From NCBI GenBank assembly GCA_027576995.1, contig JANBQC010000050.1:1-57036 (forward strand): a stretch of DNA of 57,036 nucleotides. The letters are read 5' to 3'. This document shows, piece by piece, positions 23,106 through 34,802 of this stretch. Under the pieces are notes generated by a model. That model did not search any database. It was not told the origin of the DNA and was given only the letters and a program-made list of their open reading frames with translations. Both the position numbers and the translations under genes were made by a program. This DNA is from Dimargaris cristalligena. Taxonomy: Eukaryota > Kickxellomycota > Dimargaritomycetes > Dimargaritales > Dimargaritaceae. Numbering within the stretch: position 1 is the first letter of the stretch; every line of letters begins with the position of its first letter.

Positions 23106-24981
23106 GCTACTCTTATAGCAAAGGGTAGTGAACCGGCTGCAGCAAAGTCCCGACTACCCGACGCCGATGTCCCCTCCATTCCCAACAAGGAATTCTTCCT
23201 GAGAACCAGGCAAAAAGTGTTTAACAAACTTAGTGGCGCGGCTAAGCCCACAACGAAATTGATAGATAGTAAGTAGTGTCATTAGAGCTGGCCAACCCCA
23301 TCGGGCCTCACCTGGTCAGGTGAATCTATTATTGACCTACTCTGTACTACACACAAGTCCAACACCAACCACTGGCGACATTCTATTCTATTTTTTTCAT
23401 CTCCTGGTCTCGTTTATCAATCACGCTGACTAAACTCCACATCAATCCCTATACCATCTGATTTGGCATTCTTCATGCGACGATTCAATTAATTATGCAT
23501 TCTTGACTATGGTCGACCATTTATTAGTCAGCCCAAACATGGTTTTAGTTTGGATTGTACCCAGGTCTGCTTTAGTATCCACAGATGAGTGCTTTACTTT
23601 AGTAGGGACGGGCCTAGCGTGCTTAGTTCTAGGGCCCTGGTCTGTGCCATGATGGTTCGGGATTGGTTTCTTGTAAAAGTGAATTTGCAATCATTTAGCA
23701 AAAATCGTGACTTGCGAAATTTATAATGTGCTGGATACCTTATTTAACGAAGTAGTTCAAAGAAAAATGCGCATAGCTGGTACAGGTCACGGCTTTTATC
23801 TTATTAGTAAGAAAAATGCAAGATAGTATATTGGATTGCATTTTTATTAAACAAGGTGTGGTGAATAAAATATCGGTGACTGCCCTTAACAACCCAATTC
23901 AAAGTAAATGTAGATAATAAGTGATGTATCAGTAAATATCCTACCCAAATATTTGTCAATGAGCTATTTTATCCCAAGCACACACCATTACTTATTTACG
24001 CTACGCTAAACGACGACCTTTAAGTAGCCAATATATTTTAGATCAATTCCTCTTCAGACTGTCCAAACTTCTCCATACGGTTCTATTTTTTTTTTAGTAC
24101 TTGTCGTTAAACTTCAGATTCCATATCTGGTATATCCCCATCAGGAGTTTTCATGGTTAATTCCAACATAACAGCCGACAATGCGGTCTATAGAATGCCT
24201 GAATGTGCGAAGATGGTGTGGGATTATAGCCGGATATAGGAATGGACGACAGCATCACCGATCCATCACCGTGCCAAATCACCTGGGGAGAAGACATTGC
24301 GACCAGTTATGTAGCTTCGGGATAAATGTTAAACGAGCCGACAATACCCTGACTAGGTATTGGCTATCGGGGCTGATGGATTGTAAGCAACAAATTCCTC
24401 GACCGATGCCACTCGGAAATCATCTTTTTGTTTTTACTCCTATTTCTATAAATAATAAAAGCCCAATCCCATCATGGCCATGGATGTGATTCCTTTTACC
24501 ACAGCAAGTGAGCATCGCGTATTATTATTTCACCTGTCATTTTGCTTCTATCTATACTGGGGCCAATCTAATTTCAGGCTAGCTGTGATTGGTCACATGA
24601 CCTGATTGGTGAAATATGCGGTGCATTCCCAATTTGGCAGACCCCAATGTGCGTGGAAGTCGGGGAGGAAAGATATTTCCCCATCTCTGAAACTTGGTGG
24701 GAAACCTTCGGTGTGGGGGGCAAGATGGGAGGGGAGGAAGGTAGGTGTTTAGTGACAGATAAGCCCTGCGTGCTATCTAAGCCAGTCTATTCAAACGCAG
24801 TCTCATTGATCCCCCCATTCATCGCCTCTTTTGTGTTTAGGTGCTAAACCGTGGTTAGCATTCCCAGTGGTTTCTTTCAAGTAGCTGTTTGCTTATCTAT
24901 CGGTTGATTACCGACCCCTCTTTGTCTTGCGCCCATTCACTTCTTTCTATATCCAGCCCATCTCTATTTACTTTCTTCAAC
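23106..24981. other. long gene-free stretch
   Basis: 1.9 kb with only short, unsupported frames. The stretch is mostly AT-rich, and its right end (about 24850-24980) must hold the SDH4 promoter. Confidence 0.5.
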
Positions 24982-25893
24982 ATGGCTCTGCGCTTATTGA
25001 ATCCTACCCGCACCGCCACTGCGCTGGCTCAGCTCTCCCGGGCCCCCCTTGGTGTCCGATCCACCTCCCTGCGGTCTCCCTTGGCTCTGGCCCGCTTCCC
25101 GACCACTCCCTTCAGTCCCGTCTCCAAATCAACCACCCTGGCCGCTTTCCATTCGGGTAAGTCAATTTACTCTACCCTCCTTCTGCATCGAACCCAGGTC
25201 TAATTTCATACATAATAATTTTACTCAACTCTCAACTATGGATTACTATCATACTCCCGGCTCCGACTCTTCTTTAGCTTCTATTCGTGCTTTCCAGGCT
25301 ACCCCTGCTGCTAACGGTGCTCTCCCCGAAAGTAAGTGTTTTGTTTCTTGAATCGCTGAACTCCAATGGGCCACCATCCCATGTATAACGGGGTTATAGC
25401 CCTAGATTATCATTGCACCTATCTATTCCCTCTCCACCCACTCTCTTTCTCTAATCACGCATACGCTATTTTCATTTGTCCAATGTTCACGTCACCACTG
25501 GCTGATATTAACAATTGACATCCCTGCCGATGCTGCTGTCCTTTTTGCTAAGCCGTTCCTATTCATGAGCCCAACCATATGGAAGGTTCCTACCACTGGG
25601 ATTTTGAGCGTGCTCTGTCCATCGCCTTGGTCCCCATCATCAGTGCCCAGGCCATCTACGGGGCTCACCCCATTACCGACTTGTTGGTCGGTGTCGTGCT
25701 GCCCCTCCATTGCCACGTGGGTTGGGATGCCATGGTGACCGACTATGTGCACAAGCGCAAGTACCCTAAACTGAGCCCCCTCTGCTCCTGGAGTCTCCGT
25801 GTCTTTACCGTGCTTACCCTCGTGGGCTGCTATCAGTTCAACACGAATGACATTGGTCTGACGGAATTGATCAAGCGTACCTGGAAGGCCTAA
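24982..25893 (+). CDS. SDH4: succinate dehydrogenase membrane anchor subunit (CybS), 189 aa
   Basis: Inner-membrane anchor of respiratory complex II, carrying electrons from the SDH1/SDH2 head to ubiquinone. Three exons, 24982-25156, 25278-25331 and 25553-25893, in phase. The N terminus (MALRLLNPTRTATALAQLSR) is rich in Arg, Ser and Thr and lacks acids: a mitochondrial targeting peptide. The family signature HMEGSYHWDFERALS opens the membrane part, which has three hydrophobic segments (ALVPIISAQAIYG, DLLVGVVLPLHCHVGW, RVFTVLTLVGCYQF). The HCHVGWDAMVTDYV segment contains the expected haem-ligand His and the Asp-Tyr pair near the quinone site. The length suits a precursor of this family. Exon 2 could have been mis-set, but the chosen acceptor is the one that avoids an early stop. 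Confidence 0.93.
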
Positions 25894-26765
25894 AGGGTAG
25901 AAATCGGTGAACTTCCAAACCATTTCGTTCACTAGTCTGATTGTCCCTTTTCCACTATTTATCCTTTCAAATATATATATATACGTATAGTATTCCCATG
26001 TTTGGGCTGGTTCTGGCAGTATTAGAGCCAGCGATCAAAATTAGGGAGTAGTCCTGGCACACTCGCATATGTGTGGATGTTATTAACTTTTATATGAACC
26101 GCGCCAATTGGTGTTGCCTTAAATGACTTTTCCGTGGCGAAGTGGCTCGAATCTGTGTGGGGGGGGGGTTAGCCCCGTCACATTTGAACCCAATGTTCGG
26201 CTTAGATATCTTCACATTCCCTCACACTTCAATAAACCGCAACTGTATCAAAAAATTAGGGCTATATGTTTACAACGTCGTTTTCTATTTCCGATAATTT
26301 CATAAGCTAAATCAGCAAAGATCTGGTCGGAATTGTGCCCCATATCTAAATTGGACAATGGTAGGCCAGCTAGTTGTGGTTGGTTGGTAACACGTGACCA
26401 TGAAATACACCTAAATGACGGGGAGAGTTCGAATCAAGAAAAAAATAGGGAAAAGTGTCCCTCTCTCTGAAATATCCGTGTGCCTTCTACTTCTTGGTGT
26501 GCCTGTCGGGCGTGAATTCGGTCATGCGCAAAAAAGAGAGCGTTTCATTCTTGCCCATTAGAGGCCCTGGAATCTTTTCCGTTAGTTTAACTTCCCTGCA
26601 GTCCGACTTATATATATATATTTACTGTTTGCCCATAACCCATTCGATATATATATTTGGCTTTGTTACTGACAGAACAGTTCATTCGCATTCCTATTGT
26701 TGTGGTCAATTCGCCCGCATCTTCACTACCGCCGCCCTCGTATATTCATTGTTACCCATTTCACC
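25894..26765. other. intergenic region
   Basis: Contains (TA)n runs near 25972-25985 and 26610-26622 and a poly-G run near 26159. No gene seen; promoter of REX4 presumably at the right end. Confidence 0.45.
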
Positions 26766-28862
26766 ATGTCAAGCAATTGGAAGAAACTGCAAAAGGTAGG
26801 TCTCGTTTGATTGTATTCAAAGCTACCCTCGGCTATTAGTGTCTGGCGTGCTGGCCCAGCAACCCCGGTGAACAACCGCAATACCATTAACCGCGAAGCT
26901 TTTCTTTTAAAGGCTTTGTACCAGCGAATAATGAACTAAATTATATTTTAAAATCAATAATGCGGTGCCATATAATCCAACCCACACCAGACGCTGGCTA
27001 CGAAGGCAGCCCAGCCGGATTCGGCCAAGACCCGGGAACGCAAACCCCGCAAGCCCAGTCAGCTGGCCAAGACAAACGACCGGTAAGCACTAAAATTATA
27101 TTTTCACTGAACTACCATGTAGTTACACTCACTGTAGTGGTTTATATGGTTTGGGTTATATATGTAGCTGGGGTATTCGACAACGATCCACATTAACCGC
27201 TATTAACATTTGACAATCCCGCCCTCGCCGTTGTTTACTAACCTAATTATGGGTGTTACTATATATAAAAAAATAACCACACGTCTTAAATCGTTGTCCA
27301 TTTGGTAGACCGGTGGCCCCATTCAAACGTAATGTTGCCGCGGCTGGCTTTGACCGTTCCGCCGAAACCATTACGCCCACAAAACTGGTGGAAAGAAAGA
27401 TCACCAAGCAAGACCGCCAAATCAACCAAGACAAAGTAAAGGAAGAACTCGTGTCCACCCGGAAAGCCCACCAGTCGGTCGTTCGGAGTCTCAGGGCTAT
27501 TCCCGACGAAACCCTCCGGGACGAGCTAACCTCGCAGGCCTCCATTGCCCTGGCTATTTTGAAGAAACAGGCCACTACTCTGGGCCACATCCCGACCACC
27601 GACTATTCCACTTCTGATGACGAGATTGAGATCATTCGGTCCCATACCCATAACTTGGGCAATGGCCCCCGGGGGGGAGCAGGGGCGAGCCGGCGAACGG
27701 CCACGGCCGAAGATGTCAAATTGATGACGACGGCTACGGTGGTGACCGACGAGACCCCGCAGGCCGCCAGTTCAGCTAAAAAGGTCAAAGGCCGCGGTCC
27801 CCCCCGCGCGGACACTCTGTTGCCATCCCAGACGGCGGCAGCGAATTCGAATGAAGAATTGAGCACTACGCAGCTTCACATTGGGTTGCACTTCTCGGAA
27901 CTGAATAAACAGGCTGAAATGGTGGTCACGGATGCCCGGAAATCCAAGTAAGTTGAGTTTTCCACTATCCTCGTTTATAAATTATTACCCACTTTATGGC
28001 GAGCCAAGTTTCATCGATTACCCAGACCGACTCTATCGGTATCCCCGTCTTTTGTCACTGTAAACTAACCCTATCGACCTTTTTTACGCATATCCTTACA
28101 CTTCCCTCCCCATCCTTTTTGTTGGAATCGATTAATTTGGAATCTCAGACCCGGCAAATTCCTGGCCATGGACTGCGAAATGGTGGGCGTTGGCCCGGAT
28201 GGTTCCGAATCCGCTTTGGGCCGTATCAGCCTGGTCAATTTCTTCGGCCACACCATCTACGACCGCTACGTACGACCCATCGAGTCCGTAACCGACTATC
28301 GGACGGAAGTAAGCGGTATCACGCCCGAATTGCTCGAAGACGCGCCGGACTTTGCCTCGGTTCAGCGGGAGGTCGCGAGTTTACTCAAGAGTCGGGTCGT
28401 GGTGGGTCATGACCTAGACAATGATTTCAAGGTGCTCATGTTCGGTCATCCCCAGGAATCGCGGCGAGATACGTCGAAATACCCCCCGCTGGTGAAATTA
28501 GGCGAAGGGAAACGGCCGTCTCTGAAACAGCTGGCCGCCACACTGCTCAATCTTAAAATCCAAACCAAGGCACACTCTTCGGTAAGTTTTGTCCCTTCCC
28601 TTCTGAACCACTGGATCGATTTACTATTATTATCATTTTTTTCTTACATACCAAATGGCCCTTGAATTTGGGAATTCCATTATTAATCACACATTACCTT
28701 AAATTTTGCATTCCACATTTGCATATTTTGTTTTACACTTTGTAGGTACAAGATGCCCAAGTGGCCATGCTTCTTTACCGTAAATTTAAGGTCAAATGGG
28801 ACAGTGTCTTGTTAAGAAAGAACAAGCCCGGTACGGAGAACAAGAGCCAAGTGAAGGTTTAA
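26766..28862 (+). CDS. REX4: RNA exonuclease 4 (DEDDh family), 436 aa
   Basis: 3'-5' RNA exonuclease of the REX4/REXO4 group, linked to pre-rRNA processing in the nucleolus. Five exons: 26766-26795, 26991-27082, 27309-27947, 28149-28581, 28746-28862, all in phase. The first exon encodes only MSSNWKKLQK, the conserved N-terminal tag of the family, which fixes the start. A long basic, disordered N-terminal half (~1-253) precedes the exonuclease domain. Catalytic motifs are intact: LAMDCEMVGVG (Asp and Glu of ExoI), VVGHDLDNDF (ExoII Asp), and HSSVQDAQVAMLLYR (ExoIII His and Asp), the last split by intron 4 between HSS and VQD. The C terminus is short and basic. The identification rests on several independent motifs. 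Confidence 0.93.
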
Positions 28863-29852
28863 TTAGGATAGGAGGGGTGCCTGGAGCGAGGGAGTAGGGT
28901 TTGTCTTGGACATTCACTTGGACACCGTTTTTCCGGCTTTTGGTACTCATACCAGCCGTAGACTGGACTACACGTTATTATGAACCTAATTAAAGAAATT
29001 CTAACACCACGGGAAGCCCATTGATTCAATTAGATACCCTTTTAAGGAGGATAATGCCCGATCGGATGTAATGATTTGATCTCCAGTTTTTTGGGAGACC
29101 GGGTATCTCTGTCTATAGTAAACATAACAGAGCGCACTGGGCGGGCCATAGCCTGGTTGGAAACCCGCACTAGTTTGACTTGGTCCCGCTCGCAGATGTA
29201 CAATTTTAATATAATGTGCGAGGGGCACTTTTATCAGAATTTATCAGGCCGTGTCTTCTGAATTCAGCCTGGGAGGACTTCCGCCACCCTTTGAGTCTAT
29301 CTTATACGGTTCCAGGTTCAATCATTTGTGAGTTTCCTGCCCAAAACGTCTGAAACCTTCCCCAAACGATAGAACCTAGTAATGGCGTGCGGGAGGTTAC
29401 TAGGTCATTGCCGAATAAGTCGTGATAGGAGGAAGTCCGTGGTGATATAAGAAGGGAGGGAAGAAGCTAGTCGAAGGCTTCGTGGTTATAATGGGCTCAC
29501 CACACGGTCTTCCGATTATAATAGAAGGTCGAGGAACTAATAATGTGGGAGGAACTCCATCACCACCTAAGCATTGGGCTGCGCTACTAGCAAAGGCGCA
29601 GTGGTGGAGGGGGAAAGGCTGCCCCCCCCCGCTTAAAAGCATAGTGCACTCTCCACCTCTCCCTTTCTCTCTTCACTGTCTTATCCTTGCTTTGTCATCG
29701 CCCCAGTTCCTCGACTCCACCTGTTAGACATAACCTCCATTTACCCTGTTAATCCAATACATTCCTTACTACTGCACCCTTCGTTTCTCGATTTCTCTGT
29801 ACTACTATCGACTTTTCTGAACCTACCTGCCTCAGTCCCGCATTTGCCCACC
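28863..29852. other. intergenic region
   Basis: No supported gene. The right 200 bp are pyrimidine-rich on the plus strand, as expected for the promoter and 5' UTR of the UBX gene. Confidence 0.5.
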
Positions 29853-31334
29853 ATGTCCAACTCCAACGACAAACAGGCCCTCATCGACATGGGCTTCCCC
29901 GAAGAACGAGTGTAAGTAACTCAGCCCTAGTCAACTCCTCCTCCTTCTCCTCGTCATCGCATACCCCGAACTTGGGAATACCCTTGATCACGCCTATCTC
30001 GTCCTTTCTTGAGGCGAGCCTAAAGCACTTCTCTTCCGATTATATTTTAATTGGCGTTCAGACATATCTCCACGGCCCCGGACAACGGGTATGGTGACCT
30101 ATTGTTGATGTATTTTCCCTTTCATTCTCTGGCCGTTACAGCGAACTAGCCTTGGCCAAAACTAAAAACCAAGGCCTCCAAGCCGCCATGGACTGGTAAG
30201 TGGACCGCGTTTCTAACCCATGTTATGTAAGCCTTTCGAATTCTAGCCGGTCCCGCACATCCCCCCCCCGTACATGCATTAATCTTATCTAATCATATGC
30301 TATTCTGGTATGCTTTGTCCCTGCGTAACCCAAATATCCTCCGCTCCCCCACCTGCAGGATCCTATCCCATCCGGAAGGAACCGCTAGCGACTCAACTGA
30401 TGATGGTGAGGTGACTCAACCCACCGCCCAGTCCCTCAAATGCAATGAATGCCAGAAACTATTTCGAAATGGTAAGTAATACTGCCCCGAATCCCCTTAT
30501 AGATCCATGATGCTCTCTCCTATCCAACCGTATGAATCTCTCAAAACGGGTGTGCCATCCTTACCTATGCACCGAATTTCCTATCATCACACCTACGGTT
30601 CTTTAAATTCCATGATTTTCCCCCGATTTTTTTTAATATTAGCGGAATTTGCCGAAGCCCACGCCTCTCGCACCGGTCACGTCGATTTTTCCGAATCCAC
30701 GGAAGCCATCAAGCCGCTAACCGCCGAAGAAAAGGCCCAGAAACTACAGGATCTCAAAGAACGCATGGCCCAGAAAAAAGCCGAGCGTCTGGCCCAAGAG
30801 GCCACCGAAGCCCGGGAGCGCGAAAAGATGCGCCGCCAGACCGGCAAAGAATACGTCGAAACCAAAGAATCCATCAAGGAGAAACAAATCCTGCGGGAGA
30901 TTGAACTTCGGAAGCAGGAGAAGCGGGAGGAGCAGTTGGCCCGGCAGCGGATTAAACAAAGGATCGAGGAGGATAAGCGGGAGCGGGCGGCCAAACGGGA
31001 AATTGAAAAAAACCAGGCCGCTGGTATAGCCGCGGCCAGCCCCGTCCATTTATCCGCCCAGGAAATCGCTAGTTCGACCAAGGTCGCTACCACCGGCTAC
31101 GAACAGGCCCGCGTCCAAATTCGACCCATGAGCGGGTCCCCCATCACCCATAACTTCGATGCCGACGATACCCTGGCGGCTCTTTACGATTTCGTTCGGG
31201 AGAAGACGGGGGTGGCCCAGTTTAAGCTGATGACCACCTTCCCTCGGCAGGTTTTGGGTATGGATCAAGGTCAGAAGACTCTACGGGAATTGAAATTGGT
31301 CCCTAGTGCGGCCCTCGTCATGTCCTCTATCTAG
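29853..31334 (+). CDS. UBXN1: UBA-UBX domain protein (UBXN1/SAKS1 type), 305 aa
   Basis: Probable cofactor of the AAA ATPase p97/Cdc48 that binds ubiquitylated clients. Four exons: 29853-29911, 30142-30195, 30359-30471, 30643-31334, in phase. The N-terminal UBA domain (~1-45, ALIDMGFPEERVELALAKTK) is spread over three exons. Then comes a single C2H2-like finger (LKCNECQKLFRN...EAHASRTGH, ~65-90), a long charged coiled coil (~105-190, many Glu, Lys and Arg), and a C-terminal UBX domain (~215-305, VQIRPMSGSPITHNFDADDT ... FPRQVLG). The FPR motif that contacts p97 is present. This order (UBA, zinc-finger-like, coiled coil, UBX) is specific to the UBXN1 group. No anomalies. Confidence 0.93.
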
Positions 31335-31653
31335 TAATTTACTTTGGACGTTAAACTGGGTCTCTTTTTATTTTTTTATTATTTCGCATTAATCAAAGAA
31401 GTAGCACACATTGGGATTGTACATGTGGCCCAACTACTCTAATCGTTATCCTTGAATTGTCTAAAAACCTGTAAAGTTCCCAATAAATACACCATGGTGG
31501 TTGGTTACCCCCGGCATTTGAAACTACAATTCCCCGACTGGGCTTTTAATAAAGATACCTCCACATTGAGCCAAGTTCGATATAATACATTTCATTGATG
31601 GGTCCAGTTATAAACCTTGGGCTAAGAGTTGCGATGTTGCCACGGAGATCCCG
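31335..31653. other. convergent intergenic region
   Basis: Short gap between the 3' ends of the UBX gene (+) and the zinc-finger gene (-). An AATAAA signal lies near 31482 on the plus strand and may end the UBX transcript. Confidence 0.45.
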
Positions 31654-32757
31654 CTAACAAGCTCGCTCATGAATGGCACGCAAACATTTGGCGGGGAAGT
31701 CCTGGTCACATTTCTGGCATGTGTACGGCGGCGTAATAGTTTTAGAAAATTGGTGAGTAGCCAGCTTGCTAAGTATTTTAAATTTCTCCCCACAATGAGC
31801 ACAGGAATAGGGGTAGTTGGCACATTCGCCTTGACGGGTCCCCCGATGCTTATGATACTGGGGATTATCTTTAAAGACATGGTGGCAATCCTGGCATTTG
31901 CGCTCCTTTAAACAGACCCGGGCGGCCATGTGCATAGCAAGGGCCCGATTATACGCGAACCGTCGCGGACAGTGGGGGCAACCGTGATGTAATCTGGGTT
32001 GCTTACGGCGTCGAATTGATGGCGTGGGCTTATGGGGGGGACCCGGGGCCGGCAAGTCGGGCTTCAGGTGCTCTCCCTCCAACTCGGCCGGATCCTTGAG
32101 GAAGGACAGGGCAATTGTACCTCTGGTATACCGGTTTGGGGGCAAGCCCGTGAATCCGGTGGGGGGATAGGAAGGGGGGATAGCCTCGTTTCCTTCTACT
32201 GCAGGCGTGGATGGGGGGGTATAGGCGGTAGCAGCGTCGGAGACGTCAGTAGCGTCCATGACATCAATAGCGTTAATAGAGTCGATAGTATCGTATAGTT
32301 GACTTGGACTGGACTGGGCCGAGTCTCTATTAGGGATATGGGGGCCTTCGACTGTGGCATCGACATCGGCGGCCGGGCTGTCAAAATCAAACCACCATTC
32401 GGGAAATATGAGATCATCGGCTTGCGCATCCAGAGGGGCCGGGGCGACTCGGCGGGCGTCGCCAGAAGTTGATGTATAGTCCCAAGCCGAACGGTCCGGG
32501 TTAAAAGAGTCGTCGATTGAAGGGCCTAGGGCCACGTGGGAACCGCCGTAGTCGCTCGAACTCCCAACTGAAGGGGAGTCAGGTTCGGCAGGGTTCGCAG
32601 CTAAGTACTGGAGCGACCAGTTGTAAAGCGCTTGAAACGACTCGGCGTCGAAAGCTAGTTGGCCACCCTCGTTTGTTTCGGAAGAAAGGGTACTGGGAAT
32701 TAGTAGGCTAAATACTAACCATATAAAATATAATTTACTCACCTGGTGTGGTTTCAT
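31654..32757 (-). CDS. C2HC-type zinc-finger protein, up to 367 aa (start uncertain)
   Basis: Open minus-strand frame from ATG 32757 to the stop at 31654. The middle is acidic and Ser/Pro-rich, with an AID/MDAT/DVSDA tract. A basic stretch (SIRRRKQPRLHH) leads into four finger-like units in the last ~110 residues. Unit 1 is C-x2-C-x12-H-x5-C (260-282); unit 2 C-x2-C-x12-H-x7-C (288-312); unit 3 C-x2-C-x12-H with no clear fourth ligand; unit 4 C-x2-C-x12-H-x3-C (347-367), ending on the final cysteine. The usual second His is replaced by Cys. It is probably a DNA-binding protein. The apparent hydrophobic N terminus is doubtful: bases 32742-32693 look like an intron. If so, the start is elsewhere, for instance at the internal Met about residue 167. 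Confidence 0.65.
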   Translation of the reverse strand: MKPHQVSKLYFIWLVFSLLIPSTLSSETNEGGQLAFDAESFQALYNWSLQYLAANPAEPDSPSVGSSSDYGGSHVALGPSIDDSFNPDRSAWDYTSTSGDARRVAPAPLDAQADDLIFPEWWFDFDSPAADVDATVEGPHIPNRDSAQSSPSQLYDTIDSINAIDVMDATDVSDAATAYTPPSTPAVEGNEAIPPSYPPTGFTGLPPNRYTRGTIALSFLKDPAELEGEHLKPDLPAPGPPHKPTPSIRRRKQPRLHHGCPHCPRRFAYNRALAMHMAARVCLKERKCQDCHHVFKDNPQYHKHRGTRQGECANYPYSCAHCGEKFKILSKLATHQFSKTITPPYTCQKCDQDFPAKCLRAIHERAC

Positions 32758-34802
32758 AGTTCTAAATAATGATGTAAATGGATATGAACGGTATAGTATA
32801 AGTAGTTGGATTTGAGCAACGCAGTATCATATGAGCGAGCTATTCAGTCACTTATGTAAAAAATGACCCTCAAAAAGAAATATAAAGGGATTGGAGGCGT
32901 GGCTATGTTAGGAGGATAATGGTGAGGTACTTATCACCTCGGGGGTTAATAGTAAGGGGGGAATATCTAGATATACAGTCAATATAAAATCGCGCCAACA
33001 GGTAAAAGGGGATATATATATATAATCTCCCCAATCCTTTGACCATACCAAAACTACCTACTGGAGCGATATCAAGTACCTATTAACCTGTGCAATTGGC
33101 ATCGTATTTCCAAATATAGTAACGTGGAAGTGCTAGACTTAAGCCTCGTATTAAATGAAAAGGAACGATTAAGGGTCTATTTTAGCTTTTTTCCCATTAA
33201 TATTGGTGGTAACTATATAGGCTCACATATGATATCTCTTTAGAGCCCCCGCCTGGCTCGTTTCAGGGATAAGGCTCTCGTTAGTAACACGGCTCACCGG
33301 TTTGGGGTAACCAGCGACCTATTCTAATTACATGATCTCTCGGCCGCTATGCAGCCGGAAGACGCCAGCTTAGCCATAGGCTACCCAACTGTGGGAAAGA
33401 GACCCCTTATAATTCCGCTCATGGTTTGGGGGAGGGGAACGGGGGCTTCCAAAAACACTTTGACTTTTATAAAAATATAAAAAGGAACTATGTCGTACAC
33501 GTTCAACGCCTCCATCAGCCCCATTGCATATAATACCCTCCCTTTGGCTCCTGGTAGATTCGCCCACCCCCAATCTCCGCTGGTCATCTCTCTACTTTGC
33601 TGCAAAAAATAATAATTAAAGCGACAGGTTATCGGGTTGTATCCGAAACACTCCTCCACCTAGTTCATCGATAAGACAGACTCACACAACTGATGGTAGT
33701 ACACCAAATCTCCGACCCTCCCTATGGGGGGTTACGCTTAGTCGGGTGAAACCCAGCGGTTTATAATTAACCAGCTTCCGGATTCGAACCTCGACAATTC
33801 CTTCTCCCGCCAAAATAAATAAATAAATATAGGGCTAGACGACAGGCCCGCTGGTTTTAAAGCCCCGACCATGGCTAATCGGGTAGTGGTTTGACCATCG
33901 GCAATCCATCATTCGCTGAGTAACAATACCCTTGGTAAGCATAGTTGACCCCATCCACTCGAGGATTGGCTTGGCTCAGCCATTTCCACCACAGTATCAG
34001 TCCCAGCGATAAAATGGCGCCATCGTGTGTGTGTGTGTGTGTGTGTTTATTTAAAAAAAAATCTAAATTATTAACGCTATTCTTAAGAATTAGGAGGGAT
34101 ACTATGTAAATTAGCAGCATTAATAATTCGTTTATGTAAAAGTGGCATTTTCCCGGTCTTCTCGAGTGTAGGCTGGCCAAATAACAATAGTAAAAGGGAA
34201 CGGAATAGTTCCTGTATACTTTACTTACGTATTCCCCTGTCTTTGGGTGCAAACCAAACCAATCCAACCCATGCCCTGTCACAGCAGTTCCACTACGTCT
34301 ACTCCTCCCAACAATTTAGATCTTTTATGTGACGGCCAAAACAATCGCGTGCGGGTATGCGGAGAGCTCGTTGACTGGGCGCAACTTGTAAGGGTTAATC
34401 TTCTACTCATTCCCTTGATTTTCTCATTCCAAAACAACCGCAGTTCAACTGAACTTTTCCTCTAGTCATAAGTGTACTAAACTAAACTGCGTTGTTTTTA
34501 AAAATAAGAATAGTATTAATTGGCTTAAATTTATTGAAGCGAGTGAATAAGGGGGAGGGGATATCTACGGGAGGGGGAAAAGAAAACAAAGGTCCCCCCG
34601 AAATATGGTTGCTTGTCGTGGGTGTATAATAATGGCCATATGTCGGGGGGTTGGCGATAATAGAACGTATGGTAAATAGGCCGCCCAAAAAGACATACAC
34701 CGCTATACCGTCTACTAGTCGGGTAATGACGATCCTGATTATAAATGACCTGGATGGGATCAATTACAGAATGAAAATAAAATAAAAGAAAGGTTTTGCC
34801 TA
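32758..34802. other. gene-poor intergenic region
   Basis: 2 kb, AT-rich, with a (GT)n run at 34025-34046 and a T/A run just after it. Short frames on both strands between 33380 and 34480 overlap one another and lack consistent splicing, so none is called. Confidence 0.45.
34025..34046 (+). repeat. (GT)n microsatellite
   Basis: About eleven GT units in intergenic sequence. Confidence 0.85.

Noticed and set aside
33770..33800. Reverse-complement B-box (GGTTCGAATCC) suggesting a tRNA on the minus strand
   Set aside because: The arms around the loop do not pair and no A-box or acceptor stem lies at the right distance.
34271..34387. Short plus exon (starts MPCHSSSTT) with a good donor
   Set aside because: The next acceptor leads to an immediate stop, the opposite strand is open too, and no family is recognised.
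34482..34763. 93-codon hydrophobic minus frame
   Set aside because: AT-rich sequence gives Ile/Phe/Tyr-rich translation; no promoter, splice or family support.
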